Part shown: positions 23,059-35,080 of the stretch, piece after piece | How the letters are laid out: each line of letters opens with the position of its first letter | How positions within the stretch are numbered: the first letter of the stretch is position 1 | Origin: Conchocele bisecta | Lineage: Eukaryota > Mollusca > Bivalvia > Lucinida > Thyasiridae | Direction: 5' to 3' | Assembly (NCBI GenBank): GCA_029237695.1 | Contig: CM055272.1 | Coordinates: forward strand, 37,848,901 to 37,912,900 | DNA length: 64,000 nucleotides | The notes under the pieces: generated by a model | The model's input: only the letters and a program-made list of their open reading frames with translations | Database searches by the model: none | What the model was told of the DNA's origin: nothing | Made by a program: the position numbers and the translations under genes

Positions 23059-23503
23059 AGGTGCATGATCACGTGGTTATGACAACAACAACAGTGGCTG
23101 AAAGTGTTGAAATCTTGCCCACTCCAAAGTAAGTATTATTTGATATTTTCCTTTTTAATATGAAACGGCATTTTTATGAAATATGGTGCAGCAAACGCAT
23201 CTTCATGAGCTGCATTTGGTCGTCCAGGGAGTTCGGCACAGACTTATGTCGTTTTTGCGAATAATCCATTTCCGTTTCTAACCGACCACGGAATTTCGAT
23301 TCTTCGCAAAACGACAGAAGTTTGGGCCAAAGTACAGAGACCACCAACTGCAGCTTAAACAAGACGCGTTTGATGCGCCATATTTCATCAAAATCCCTTG
23401 CATAATAAGGACAATATAAAAGAATACGTACTTTGAATCGGATGGATTCTGGAAGTTTCAGTAATTGTTGTCGTTGTTAGTACCACGTAATCATACACCT
23501 TGG
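23059..23503. mobile_element. Foldback MITE, 'aaggtgcatgatcacgtggt' family, copy 1
   Basis: Near-complete palindrome: 'caaggtgcatgatcacgtgg' and 'acaacaacaac' at left against 'gttgttagtaccacgtaatc' and 'atacaccttg' at right. Inner arms include 'cgtttttgcgaataatcc' against 'ttcgattcttcgcaaaacg'. A second copy is at 40129-40540. Confidence 0.75.
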
Positions 23504-24690
23504 AGCCACTAGCAAAATATCATTTTCAACCGACAAGTACTACGCACAGATTCAGTATAACAGGGCATCAGTTATATTGAAAGTTTACCGAGCATGTGCT
23601 CAATATTTGAAATACAATCTCTTACATTCCATTCCTCTAATACTGTTAAGATTTATTTCATGTTGCTTAAGTTTGATTGATTGATTGAATGATAGGAAAA
23701 CGAAAATGATTTGCAAAATAATATAAATTGGTTCAATAAATACTGCACAGATTGGAAACTAAATGTAAATTATAGTACCAGAGGCATTTGATAGTCTCAG
23801 AGTGTATTTATTTGAAGTATGAATTAAGGGTTGTGGAGATATAAAGATGATAATAAAGAATTATTTGAAGTAAATCGGAGTAAGTGTTGTGGAGATAAAG
23901 GTATGTAACAACTTTAAAAACAAATTTCAAAGTCATTGACCTTGACCTTGGGCATGTGGACCACATGGGCAGGCTATATAATGAAAATATGGATAATCAA
24001 TAAGAAGTATTGGATGTTGGAAGTAAATCGAAGTAAGTGTTGTGGAGATATAAGGTATGTAAAAACTTTAACACAAATTTCAAAGTCATTTGACCTAGAC
24101 CTTGGGCATATGGACCACATGGGCAGGCTATTGAATGAAAATATGGATGATGAAATGGAAGTATTGGAAGTTGGAAGTAAATTGGAGTAACAATTGTGGA
24201 GATATAAGGTATGTAAAAACTTTAACACAGATTTTATAATAACGTAAATTGCGAAGTAATTTGGCCTTGACCTTGGGGCACAGGGGCCGCATGAGTGGGA
24301 CACAGAATTAATATATGGATGATGACCAATAAGCATACAAAGTTTCAAGCAAATCCGTCTTACGGTTACAGAGATAGTAGGTATCTGAAAATTTTAACTT
24401 TAAACGCAAATTTTGACAAAAAAAAGGGCACAGGGGCCGCAATGAGTGGGACATAACATGAATATATGGATGATGAATAATAAGCATATTAAGTTTGAAG
24501 TCAATGTTACTTAGTACTGCAGAGATATATGGTATTTAAAAAACTTTAACGCACATTTCGGACGGATGGACACACGGACGTTTTTACGAATGGATACTTG
24601 TTGGGTTTTTACTGTATAAAAAAGTACCCAACACTACCCAAAAAGTACCCAACACTACCCTAACCCTAACCAAGAAGATCCCTAAAACGC
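23504..24690 (+). repeat. 'gaccttgaccttgggcat' tandem-bodied dispersed repeat
   Basis: From about 23870 to 24560 a ~150-190 bp unit recurs at least four times ('gtgttgtggagatataaggt', 'aactttaacacaaatttc', 'ttgaccttgggcat', 'gaatgaaaatatggatgatg'). It ends with 'ggacggatggacacacggac', a common 3' signature of this repeat class. Short 'aaaaagtacccaacactacc' tandem copies follow at 24620-24665. Before 23870 nothing is recognised. Confidence 0.6.
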
Positions 24691-24849
24691 TTGCCCAACA
24701 CACAGATGAACATTTGTTGGGTACTTTTGTACGGTCCAACAAATACCCAATTCGTGTGTGCGTTAAGACAGACGCACGGACACCCGGACGTCATTGCGAT
24801 CACTGTCTTGCTCTCCGCAAGCGGGCTCGACAAAAACCAAAGTACTTAT

Positions 24850-26210
24850 ATTTGGCGCCCGAAAGACAAGTAAGTTTCACTTTAAAATCGGAGGTGTTAC
24901 AATTGATATCACTGATCATTTTAAGTATTTATGAATTTATTTTTCACAAACAAGAACATTTTATAAAGCTAGACAACACATTGTACAACAAGCTAGAAAA
25001 GCTATGCATTTGCTATACAAGCGGATAAGACATTTTGAATTACCACTTGACATACAATTACAAATTTGTTATCATACAATATTACCTATTTTGCTATACA
25101 GTAGCGAAGTATGGGGTTACGAAAACATAAAATTACTTGAAAATTTACATTGTTCTTTTTTACGAAATATAACTAAATTAAGGAAAGGTACACCATTATA
25201 TATGTTATATGCAGAACTGGGTAGATACCCAATTGTAATTGAAATTAAATCACATATGATAAATTACTGGATATCATTAAAAACAGGAAAGCAATACAAA
25301 CTCGGCAATCTAGCATATGAATCTATGGTAAATGACCCCCATGAATATAAATGGTTTTCTTATGTGCAGAATATTTTGAATAGTGTAGGCCAAACTGATT
25401 TGATGCTAAACCAAGAAATCCAATACCCAAGGCCACATTACAGTCAATTAAACGAACACTTAATGGTCAATATTTACAAAAATGGACAGAAGTCGTTTTT
25501 AACTCATCATCAAAGGGCAAAACATACAGCTTATTTAAAACATCTATAAATTTTGGAAAATACCCTCATAAATTTACCTAAACCCAAACATATGGAAATG
25601 ATAAATTCCGTACTAGCAATCACAAATTACCAATAGAAGTTGGACATTGGAATAATATTGGCATCTCAGACAGAAATTGCCCTCTTTGTAATTAAAATGA
25701 CCTACTGTCTGTTCCATGTTTTTCTGCCGACGAACTATTGGCTAATAAACACATTACACATGGAAATCGACTCCGAAACCTGGCTAGATAACTTGAAAAT
25801 GATGTAACTTAGGAAATAAAAGTTAAATTTTGAAACTGATCGGTCCACAAATAAAAAAAATATTTAAAAAAAATCTATTTTTAGCCCCCATGTTAAATTC
25901 CCATAGGAAAATAGTTTTTTCGCAATATTTGATGGAATTTCATGAAATAATTTGTTTTGGGGAGGGCGACTTTTGTTATTGATAAAAAAGTACTTACTTT
26001 TAAATATTTTTTAGATTGAATGTGTTTAATAGCCAAAAGTTCGTCGGCAGCAAAACGTGGAACAGACAGTAGGTGATGAATTCCACTACCTTTTAAACTG
26101 CTCTATGTTTAATGATGAACACAAAAAATTAAAACAATGTTTTTTATATCAGACCCAACATATTGAAATTTCAAAATTTAGTGCAATCCGAGAATAAAAT
26201 AGGTAAAAAT
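24850..26210 (+). pseudogene. Non-LTR retrotransposon relic, C-terminal RT region
   Basis: The open part (25004-25549, 181 codons) reads 'LLYKRIRHFELPLDIQLQ', 'ILPILLYSSEVWGYENI' and 'LRKGTPLYMLYAELGRYPI'. This is characteristic of the post-polymerase C-terminal region of invertebrate LINE elements. Upstream (about 24880-25003) matching residues lie in shifted frames. Downstream 'DRNCPLCN' (about 25670-25695) runs into a stop and an inserted MITE, after which 'GDEFHYLLNCSMFNDE' resumes at about 26072. The polymerase core with its catalytic Asp pair is absent, so the copy is 5'-truncated and dead. Confidence 0.75.
25699..26070. mobile_element. Foldback MITE nested in the LINE relic
   Basis: Starts 'cctactgtctgttccatgtt' and ends with the complement 'acgtggaacagacagtagg'. 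Inner inverted blocks are 'ctgccgacgaactattggct' and 'agccaaaagttcgtcggcag'. It separates two adjacent parts of the retrotransposon coding sequence, so it inserted after that element. Confidence 0.75.
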
Positions 26211-26339
26211 AATCTTTTGTTAATAGCATAATCGACAGATTTAAGTAATGGTATTCTTCTCCGTACTAAATCCTGATACCCTTTAACCCTTTTCATTCTG
26301 AGGATACACCATTTTGTTTGTGGAAAATCCTAAATATTT

Positions 26340-27200
26340 TATTTATATGAGCTCAGAAATATATGTCGTGACCACCATTTGAACCGTCTCATCGAGACGG
26401 TTCAAATGAGTGGTCACAACATATATTTTCATTGAGAAATAACAAAAATAAAAATAAAATATCTTAAAAATTTCATACCCATAAAGATTCCGAATGTAAT
26501 GGGCTACATAGCTAACATTATGTATATGTGTGCACTTATACTAGTAGTATGTCCTGTATGTCAAATATTGTTTGTAGTTGTGTAGTTGTGGGTGTGCAAT
26601 TGGCACGGCATGTACTATTAATCTTTAATTAGCCCAAAACAAAATCCACAAACCATTTTGCTATACACATTGTTTTAAAGTCACTCTTTTTATTAAATTT
26701 TCGACCACATGGACCATGTGGTCGAAAATTTAATAAAAATAGTGACTTTAAAACAATGTGTATTAAATGTGCTTCCCGTCGGAGGTTATTGGAAATTACT
26801 ACATTTTGCTATAATTTCCAAAGGGTGTAACGAGCCGTCTCATTGGAACCTACAGCATTTATGGATCAGTCTCATATACAACATGGAATAGGCCATGTCG
26901 GTTACTAGTATCCAGGGGTGAAAGTGCAACATGTATTATTTGTGGATTATGTTCACCCTTACAACGCTTTTTTTTTTTTTTTTTGTCTTCTGCTGTATAT
27001 TTTCTATTTTCCATTTTTATCATAAAAAACATGCTTTGACAGCACTTTAGAATAATTTACAACATGCTTTGACAGCACTTCAGAATCATTTCCATTGGAA
27101 ATGATTCTGAAGTGCTGTCAAAACATGTTTTTATTGAGAAATAAGACAAGATATGAAAGCAACAGCAGACGACAACTGTTGTGAGTAGCGGTCTAAGGGT
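26340..27200. repeat. Cluster of three near-perfect hairpins
   Basis: Hairpin 1, about 26375-26425: 'ttgaaccgtctc' facing 'gagacggttcaa'. Hairpin 2, about 26655-26760: 'attaaattttcgaccacatg' facing 'catgtggtcgaaaatttaat'. Hairpin 3, about 27045-27130: 'gacagcacttcagaatcatt' facing 'aatgattctgaagtgctgtc'. Each is followed by an A/T-rich arm such as 'attgagaaataa'. A short open frame at 26709 is an artefact. Confidence 0.65.
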
Positions 27201-27815
27201 TAATATTGACCAAAATTTACCATAAACTTTAGATTGATTTTGCGTATGACCCTATGGTTTGCACTTAGAATGGTAGCTTAAATGTCTAAAATACTACTGC
27301 AGGTGGTGCAGATTTCCTATTTGGATCCACACCATTTTTATACATTGTTATTATGCGAGGCTGTGGCTGGATAAAAGGGTATCAGGGGTTATGTAACCAG
27401 TGTAGCCACAGACCAGCCTGCGCATCCGTGCAATCTTATCAGGGTCTACACTGTTCTCCATTACGTAAATGAAACATCCAATTATCCCTTTGGCAGCGAT
27501 AATAGATCATTTTTAAGTCACAGACTACACAGGCTAACAGACTTTAATTCTAAATTGATTAATAACCCCATGGGCCCCTTTTCTCCAATCACGGACATGT
27601 ATACACATGTACACCAGTACATTCAGGTATGTCTGTTTATACCAATACAGGAAATATATTTTGAAATGTTTGATGCTCTGTCACTGAAAACACCTCATTT
27701 TAACATTATTTGAATGGGATAGCACAAGTATTGTGTGTTACTGATGGCAGCTTCACTATTTACCCCCTCGGGAGTAGGTATTGAATTTGGACTCAGTCCA
27801 CCTATCATTTATGAT
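27201..27815. other. No gene seen
   Basis: Includes a decayed repeat with 'cagcctgcgcatccgtgcaa' and 'tcagggtctacactg' (about 27410-27460), similar to 43020-43075 and 47600-47660. Nothing else was recognised. Confidence 0.4.
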
Positions 27816-28260
27816 CAGAGCTCCAGATAATCTGCGTATTTGCGTAAATACCCAATTAAAATTGCCAAAAGCCCAATTGAAATCGGAAATAGCGAGTATC
27901 AAAAAGGAATAACAAATTTCTGGTACCTTTATCATGCTACAGAAAACAATAAACACACCACAAATATAGCAATTTTTTCTTATTTTCCATGAAAACACAT
28001 CTTGGTATTTCATTAGAATTGTCTCCAAGGAGACAACTCTAATGAAATGCCAAGACATGTTAATCAATTCGAAGCAAACTATTCAATAATTGCTGTCTGT
28101 TGATGTGTAAACAGTCGTGTGATTTTATTTTACCCAATTAAAATATTGAAATACCCAATTGCTTCAGATATGATGGAGTGAAAATACTCAATTACTATTT
28201 TCAGCTTAGTACTAAATCCCATATATTATCTGTAGAAGTACATGTAGATCTGGAGCCCTG
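27816..28260. mobile_element. Foldback MITE 'cagagctccagataa', 6 bp duplication TATGAT
   Basis: Starts 'cagagctccagataatctgc' and ends 'gatctggagccctg', flanked on both sides by TATGAT. The interior has inverted 'acccaattaaaatt' blocks and a central hairpin 'tagaattgtctcc' facing 'ggagacaactcta'. Sister copies are at 40799-41184 and 44320-44720 (mirrored at 58274-58656 and 54764-55183). No ORF. Confidence 0.85.
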
Positions 28261-28309
28261 TATGATTCACTGTAAATGGACACTATTGTTTATTGTTGCT
28301 CATGATGGC

Positions 28310-28820
28310 TTAAAGGTACATGTCCACTCAGTAGGCACAAACTGTTCTTTATATCAGAGGCATCATCCGAGACATTTTCTGGCAACATAAGCATGCATTC
28401 ACCATTACCCCACGTATTGATTGGCAAACTTATACATTTTATATCAGAAGTAAATTTCCACACTGATATCAGGGGCTATAACTGTGTTTCCTTAAAATGT
28501 TAACGGACATTACTATTTATTCTGTGTATTTATTTTTCGATGTGCAATGATCTTACTTTATAATCTGTCGTAAATATTATTTTTTCAGGTGACACCTTTA
28601 AGTGGTATAAATAATTAAAAAACTTCATGCCTCATTTGCATATGAAAATAGCCTGATATCACCGCGTGTCACTATCAGTAAACAAAATATTACTAAATGA
28701 TTATATCTGTATAGCGGGCACTCGTAAGATTTAGAACTGGTGGAATAGTGACACAATTATACACTTATTTAAATCATATAAAGAACAGTTTGTGCCTACT
28801 GAGTGGGCATGTACCTTTAA
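28310..28820. mobile_element. TTAA-type MITE, copy 3
   Basis: The ends 'ttaaaggtacatgtccactc' and 'gagtgggcatgtacctttaa' match the copies at 7446 and 13783. The interior is closely similar to copy 1 over its whole length ('gaggcatcatccgagacatt', 'catttgcatatgaaaatagc'). Confidence 0.75.
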
Positions 28821-29019
28821 TATAGGTTCAGCTGGTGTTACTGACGGCAACCTCAGTGCATGCCCCTCTTGGTGGCCGGTACTCTGCGTTGCTATCGTAG
28901 AATCATTGATGGTACTTTGATGAGATGGACTCAAACGATAACACTGTTCTCCTGATGTAATGTTGTGCACTCATGTTGGTATAGTACATGTATCTGGTGT
29001 CTCTGAGGACAACTCCAGT

Positions 29020-29351
29020 CAGTGCTCCAGATAAGCTTCGTGTCTAAAGCGTACTATACCCCCTGATTTCAAAATTATTGCGTATTTTACTTTTACAAAT
29101 GAATTATTGATTTTCTTCATTACTAAATAGGGGGAAAATGATAAAAAATATAACAAATTTAAACATTCACTTATTTGAGCTGCAAAAAGCAAACACCGTT
29201 TGCTTTATGCAGCTCAACTAAGTGAATTTTCAACTTTATGACAGTATTTTAGCTACTCAATTTGAAAATCAATGCGTATTTTCACAATGATGTGCGTATT
29301 TTGTACTCACACTTTTGATAATTAATGCGTATTCAGCTATCTGGAGCACTG
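29020..29351. mobile_element. Foldback MITE 'cagtgctccagataa', 8 bp duplication
   Basis: Begins 'cagtgctccagataagcttc' and ends 'cagctatctggagcactg', flanked by ACTCCAGT on both sides. The centre is a hairpin 'ttcacttatttgagctgcaa' facing 'gcagctcaactaagtgaa'. Its interior ('taaagcgtactatacccc') differs from that of the 27816 element, although the termini are nearly the same. Confidence 0.8.
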
Positions 29352-29526
29352 ACTCCAGTGCTTGCCTCTATGGGTTGAGTACTGTATTTGCCCTCGGATA
29401 CACCTATCATTTAGTGATCACAACATTGTAAATATGTTAGCTTGTGTCCACACCGACTGTAGATGCACTAAGCACACTGCTTACATTTTGATATAAACAT
29501 GTATGGCTTTGCCATTGCTACATTTG

Positions 29527-29837
29527 TAGCCGATTTCACCAACATTGCAAAGTGTACTTTTCTAGCAAAGTATACTTTGAGGGAGAAATTTTCAATTTAA
29601 GGATAAATTTATTAATTTTTATTATACTGAATTTATTACATTATCACAGCCAGTTTGGCTGTGATAATATAATAAATTCAGTATAATAATTCTGCATACC
29701 GGTACTTTTAATCATCAAACATATGCAGTGGTTAGTTCTATATGACATAATGCATTTCGGGAAAAATAAATTATTACTCCATCAAAGTATACTTTGCTAG
29801 AAAAGTATACTTTGCAATGTTGGTGAAATAGGCTACT
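29527..29837. mobile_element. Palindromic MITE 'caccaacattgcaaagta', copy 1
   Basis: An almost complete palindrome: 'ttcaccaacattgcaaagt' at left facing 'actttgcaatgttggtgaa' at right. Its centre is 'attatcacagcca' facing 'tggctgtgataat'. Copies at 42657-42965 and 47124-47437 start 'cagtagcctattt'; mirrored copies are at 52038-52346 and 56536-56844. Confidence 0.8.
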
Positions 29838-30019
29838 GAATAATATGAGGAGAAAAGTGTAATGGCAGTTTAAATTTTTGTATTATATTTCATTCCTTCG
29901 TATGTGATTGACACACTTTTTGCCTAAAACATTTGCTAATTGATAAAGTATTACCAAATTGGTAATCGAATACCAACAAAGCGTTGTGAGTTCATATAAT
30001 AAACTGGGACTAATGATTG

Positions 30020-30395
30020 CAGAGCTCCAGATAATCTTTGTGTCTAAAGCGTACTGTACCCCATGATTTCAAAATCATTGCGTATTTTACTTTCACAAAT
30101 GGGTTTTTGATTTTCTTCATTACTAATTAGGGAACACATGATAAAAACAATATAACAAATGTAAACATTCACTTATTTGAGTTGCAAAAAGCAAACACTG
30201 TTTGCTGTTTGATTTTTGCAGCTCAACTAAGTGAATTTTAAACTTTCTGACAGTATTTACACTACTCAATTAGAAAATAAATGCGTCTTTTCACATTGCT
30301 GTGCGTATTTTGTACTCCCACTTTTGATAATCAATGTGTATTCAACTAAAATAGTTGCGTAAAATACTCCAATACGCACCTTATCTGGAGCTCTG
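30020..30395. mobile_element. Foldback MITE 'cagagctccagataa', second copy of the 29020 type
   Basis: The ends 'cagagctccagataatcttt' and 'gcaccttatctggagctctg' flank the same interior as 29020-29351, with 'taaagcgtactgtacccc' and a 'ttcacttatttgagttgc' hairpin. The flanking hexamers TGATTG and TAATTG match at five of six positions. Confidence 0.75.
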
Positions 30396-30429
30396 TAATT
30401 GTATGTATGGTCCCTGCTATAAATAAACT

Positions 30430-30680
30430 ATTATATAGAGAATAGTAGGTTAGTGCCGTGAATGGGAAAAAATATCTGGCAAGGCTCAGGAAACGGGATG
30501 GGGGAGGCTCTGCCGAGCACATCCCGTTTCCGTGCCGCGCCAGATAACCTACTATTCTATTTATCCCGTCAACACCTTCAAATGGCTGTAAAATGCAAAA
30601 ATTGTATTGACTGGATATCAAAAATGTTTCACGGTACCGTGTTTCACGGCACATACGCACTGTGTTGACGGGATAAAATA
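30430..30680. repeat. Imperfect palindrome, ~125 bp
   Basis: 'agagaatagtaggtta' at 30436 and 'taacctactattct' at about 30545 are inverted, with inner arms 'ggaaacgggatg' facing 'catcccgtttcc'. A separate 'ttgacgggataaaat' element edge lies at about 30664. Confidence 0.55.
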
Positions 30681-30974
30681 TATTACGAGGCCAAGGTCAA
30701 ACGCTCGACCAATCATTATCTGTGGTGAAGTATCTGTACACATATGTAAATTCTGTCACTGACCCGGAACAATACATTTGCTAAATATGGGAGCGTGTAC
30801 TACATTTTACTATCATAGGGGACTTGTCAACCAATCAGCAGCAAGAACACACACCACGTGTTCGGCTCTGGGTCATTGATTGTCAAACCACACTGACACA
30901 AACCACAGATATACTGCGAATTTATTTTGAGTGTGGAATTTTGCGCTTTCCAATTTCTTTCTTTGCATAGCTCG

Positions 30975-31145
30975 CATTCAAGATTTCAAGTTCTTTTCTT
31001 GAATTTTCAAGTTCTTTTCTTGAATTTTCAAGATCTTTTCTTGAAAATTCAAGAAAAGATCTTGAAAATTCAAGAAAATATATTTTCAAGAAAAGATCTT
31101 GAAAATTCAAGAAAATAACTTGAAAATTCAAGAAAACATTTTGAA
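30975..31145. repeat. Palindromic array of 'cttgaattttcaagttcttt'
   Basis: A ~20 bp unit 'tttcaagttcttttcttgaa' repeats on one strand, then flips orientation near 31045 into 'gaaaattcaagaaaagatct'. Lys/Glu-rich and Phe-rich open frames on both strands derive from this. Confidence 0.7.
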
Positions 31146-31249
31146 TAAATGGATATTAAAAAAAAGTGAAGTTAAAATGTATATGTTAAAATGTACACTG
31201 TATAGCAAATAGATATCTACATGCTGGTTCCCTTGCCACTTTTCACCTC

Positions 31250-31640
31250 ATGGGCGGATTCAGGGGGGGGGGGGGAGGGGGGACTCGGCGAGCGCACCCC
31301 CTAAAATTTGCAGAGTAAAGATTTTTTACAAGCTACAAGGCACGTTTCATGCCAAGTGCCATGTATTCCATGCATTTTTCGGTCGTTTTCTTATTGTTTC
31401 AAAATTTAAACGTTTTCAATCAAAAATCATGTCTAAACATACTGTGACAGTGTCAATAGTTTTGCTCCAAAATGCGCCAGAATGCAGGAAATGCAATGTA
31501 GATTCTGCTTGGACGACTATTTTGCAATACTTGACTATATTATGCATAGCTCGGTCGATAATATAGTCAAGTATTGCAAAATAGTTACGCCCCCCCCCCC
31601 CCTAACCCTAACCCGAAATCCTGGATCCGCACCTGCACCT
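31250..31640. mobile_element. MITE with 'gggcggattcagggggg' ends
   Basis: Left end 'gggcggattcaggggg' and right end 'cccccctaaccctaacccga...ctggatccgc' are inverted. An inner hairpin 'gcaatacttgactatatta' facing 'taatatagtcaagtattgc' (about 31525-31580) forms the core. Termini resemble the 42254-42565 element. The short 'ccctaaccctaaccc' is not a telomere. Confidence 0.6.
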
Positions 31641-32856
31641 ACACGTATGTGACAAAAGGTTTTTCGGGCGGGTATAGGGTACCATGAGGACATGGGGGCC
31701 CTGATTATTCTAACATTAATGTTATTTAATTGAGCTGATGCACTTTCATGAGGGGGCTTGGACTTTGTTCATTATAAATTATTTCTTCGTGACCTATGCT
31801 GATCCAGATCTGACTGACATCTGTGCAGTCCGAACTGTATCACCACTGATCACATGCACAACCAGTGTTTTGGGTCAGATTATTACTATTATTATTATAG
31901 TAATAACCTGCATTCACATATGCCAGGTCGAGTAATTTATCTTAGTTTGAATATTGCTCATTGATTATCAATTATTAATGTTTATTTATTTTAGTAAACT
32001 GTGGACCCCGTCTCGTCGTGGCGCATCGCTTGCCTACATGAGCTTTATAGACGTCACCTTGTTTATTATTTATCATACATGCCTTGCTTGCTTCTTATTC
32101 CACCTGCGTGTGGACTGAAACTCTTTGTACCAATAAATGATTTGTTCTGTTCCGTTCAGCAGTCACATACATATTTTGAGCAAATTCATAGGCGGCGGAA
32201 CCGGAAAATTATTGGTGGGGGGCGCCAGTCTTGTTGCTAGGGGGTCCGGGGTTATGCTCCCCAGGGAATTATTTTGAAATCTACGAGGCGTGAAACGCCA
32301 TTTCCTGCATTCTCAGGGCCCAGACTGGACCCAATATTGCTAGGGGTGTCCGAGTCATGCTCCCCCTGAAAGCTTGAAATATAAGAGGCATGAAACGCGA
32401 TTTCCTGCATTCTTAGCAAGTTTGAGGATGAGAATATGTGCTTTATTACAGAATTATTGAGGTGGCCGGGCCTCTCCAACAACATTATTGTGGGGCCCTG
32501 CAACCCCCCCCCCCCCACCACCACCCCTGCAAATAAACTATGTTCATGAAGTTAAACATTTGGATTAGCCAAGCTCAGTTTTCACAAGTGAATTTTGGGC
32601 ATGACATAGGCTTGCACACTTAAGATTTATTTCATCTTCACACAACATGAGCTGAACTGCTTGATTCCGAGCATACAACTGATGTACAGACTGACGCATA
32701 GAACATTCTCGGAAATTTTACTCGCAATCCAGAAGTACAGTCTTGACCGATCAAAAGTCTTGATTTTCAGCAAGCTATTTTGAGTACATGCTCCGACAGT
32801 TTTAGAACCATAGCCCAGAAGAGGCATATCTGTGATCCAAGAAAGGTAGATTCACA
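31641..32856. other. No gene seen; two-copy repeat
   Basis: At about 32225-32420 two ~115 bp copies share 'gctagggg', 'catgctcccc' and 'ggcatgaaacgcgatttcct'. A C-rich run lies at 32505-32528. No exon of a recognisable gene. Confidence 0.45.
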
Positions 32857-33526
32857 CAGAGCTCCAGATAAGGTGTGTATTGGCATATTTTACGCCATTG
32901 TTTTAGCTGAATAATCATTGATTATCAAAAGTGGGAGTACAAAATACGCACAGCAATGTGAAAATACACATTGATAATTCCAGCACAAAAATATTTACAC
33001 AATTCCCTAACATTTGATTGGCCCGTAGCAAGTCTCTGTCCAAAATTTATATCCCAGTAAACTCCCACGCCAAACTACTTTCCGTAATCGTGAGGCGCAG
33101 TTAAAATAATTCTTAAGAAAACGGAAAATAAACACATTTTCTTGATGAATTTATTTCAAATGCTAGAAAACTTGGAAAAGTCGCGGGAATACTGGACGAG
33201 GCCTTCCGGCCTTCGTCCAGTATTCCCGCGACTTTTCCAAGTTTATACCCCGATAAATTCCACAAAAAGGCCATTCATTCCTATAATATTGCAATTGAGT
33301 AGTGAAAATACTGTCATAAAGGTCATACAATTCACTTAGTTGAGCTACAAATAAGTGAATGTTTAAATTTTTTATCATTTGTTCCCTATTTAGTACAAGA
33401 ATTCCGCCACGGAAGCGGTGTCGCGCCTGCCGAGGCATTTGACCGTGAACATTACAAGTAAATAAATTACGTTGACCTTCAGAATTGTGAAATATTATCA
33501 ATGTCTGGAAAGGGGTTAAAGAGATA

Positions 33527-34584
33527 CAGTCGAACTTCGATGGGTCGAACAGCCTGCGGGGTTAAGTTTTAGTTCGACCCATCCGTTGTTCGACCCATCG
33601 GGATTTTCTACTGTAACCATTACAGATCGACGAGTTGGTCAGTGTACTAAGTGAAACAAGTCGTCATTACAACACGTTGTTTCATATAAATGCGCTTACA
33701 TTTGCATTTACGGTTGATTGTCACAGTCGTTTATTAACAGAAACAGGCTTTAATAAAATAAAGAAAGCGGCAAACGCATGCGTGTTTTTATTTACATAGC
33801 CATTATACAGCAATAGAACATGAGAACAACAGAAAATGATTACGAAATACAATTGGCGGACTTGATTGCCCAGTCCGATACGATCATGCCCAGTCGCCCC
33901 ATCACTACTTCGGACCCGGAACCACATTCACTGCATATCATAATTTACTATCACATGGAACCCAGTACAAGTTATACATGAAAGTTATACACGTCCGGTA
34001 TTGAAGAAGTCTGTTATCTCGCCTTGCTTCGTAGTCTTCTCCGCTTCACCTGCTTATATGGCGAACAAATCGGATGACACATCACACTCATTACTGATCA
34101 TAGTAAAAACAGTTCATGTTGATTTACAACTTAAAAGGCCAGATGCTTGGGTCATTAATTACAACTGAGCGATATTTAATTCCACATGTCCCATAAATTA
34201 CCACTTTAATTAACTAACAACTTCGCCGACATTGGTCAATGCATAATTACCACGTATGCTGGTTACGACTGCGTTATTGTATACGCTCAAATGACCACTT
34301 GAGATTTGTTTGACAACCGGTTAACAATAGGTGTGAAAGTCAATCAACTAGTCTGGAGACAATCGTCTGACATGTTCGAGTTTTTGTGGTGTTTATAGTG
34401 GATTTATACACGACCGGGCGTGACAGCGATTCGAGGCATTGAGGGTTGTTCGACTTTCACAAGTTCGACCTATACCGGGTAGTTTTAACGTATTTATATA
34501 GGAATTCTGCCGGGACCTAAAGGCTAGTTCGAGGCAAGCATGGCTGACGAGTTTACCAGGGTTCGACCCATCGAAGTTCGACAG
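33527..34584. mobile_element. Pogo-like element present only in the left arm
   Basis: The ends are 'cagtcgaacttcgatgggtc' and 'acccatcgaagttcgacag', flanked by TA on both sides. In the right arm the corresponding site reads 'cacaatatctc' uninterrupted (near 63660), so this is a filled/empty pair with a single TA. The 1,058 bp interior has repeated 'gttcgaccca' and no transposase. Confidence 0.85.
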
Positions 34585-34586
34585 TA

Positions 34587-35080
34587 TTGTGAAAAAACAA
34601 TAACTTTAATGCATTTCTGTTACAAAACCGGTGAACATTACAAGTAAATAAATGACCTTGACCTTCAGACTTTGGATGTGGGGGTGTGCGTAATGAAGCA
34701 TCATCCCTAGACAAACATTGATGTGAAATATTATCAATGTCTGGCAAGGGGTTAAAGAGATATTGTGAAAAAACAATAACTTTAACGCATTTCTGTTACA
34801 AAACCGGTGAACATTACAAGTAAATAAATGACCTTGACCTTGATAATTTGGATGTGGGGGTGTGCGTAATGAAGCATCATCCCTAGACAAAGATTGATGT
34901 GAAATATTATCAATGTCTGGCAAGGGGTTAAAGAGATATTGTGAAAAAACAATAACTTTAACGCATTTGCCTTACAAAAAAAACGGACGACGCGGACGAC
35001 GACGACGACGCGGACGACGACGGAAAAAGCGCCGACTATAGTCGCGCCTCTGCTAAAGCCGGCGCGACGATAAATGAAGA
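34587..35080. repeat. 177 bp tandem array with 'gacgacgcgg' hairpin tail
   Basis: The unit 'attgtgaaaaaacaataact' starts at about 34586, 34763 and 34940. It includes 'aaaccggtgaacattacaag', 'accttgacctt' and 'gcatcatccctagacaaa'. The array ends in 'ggacgacgcggacgacgacg' and a 'gcgccgactatagtcgcgcc' stem. An earlier copy is split by the pogo-like insertion. In the right arm the array (63110-63790) has about four full units. Confidence 0.75.

Noticed and set aside
24650..24672. 'ccctaaccctaacc' as an interstitial telomere (also near 31605)
   Set aside because: Only about two units at each place, embedded in other repeats.
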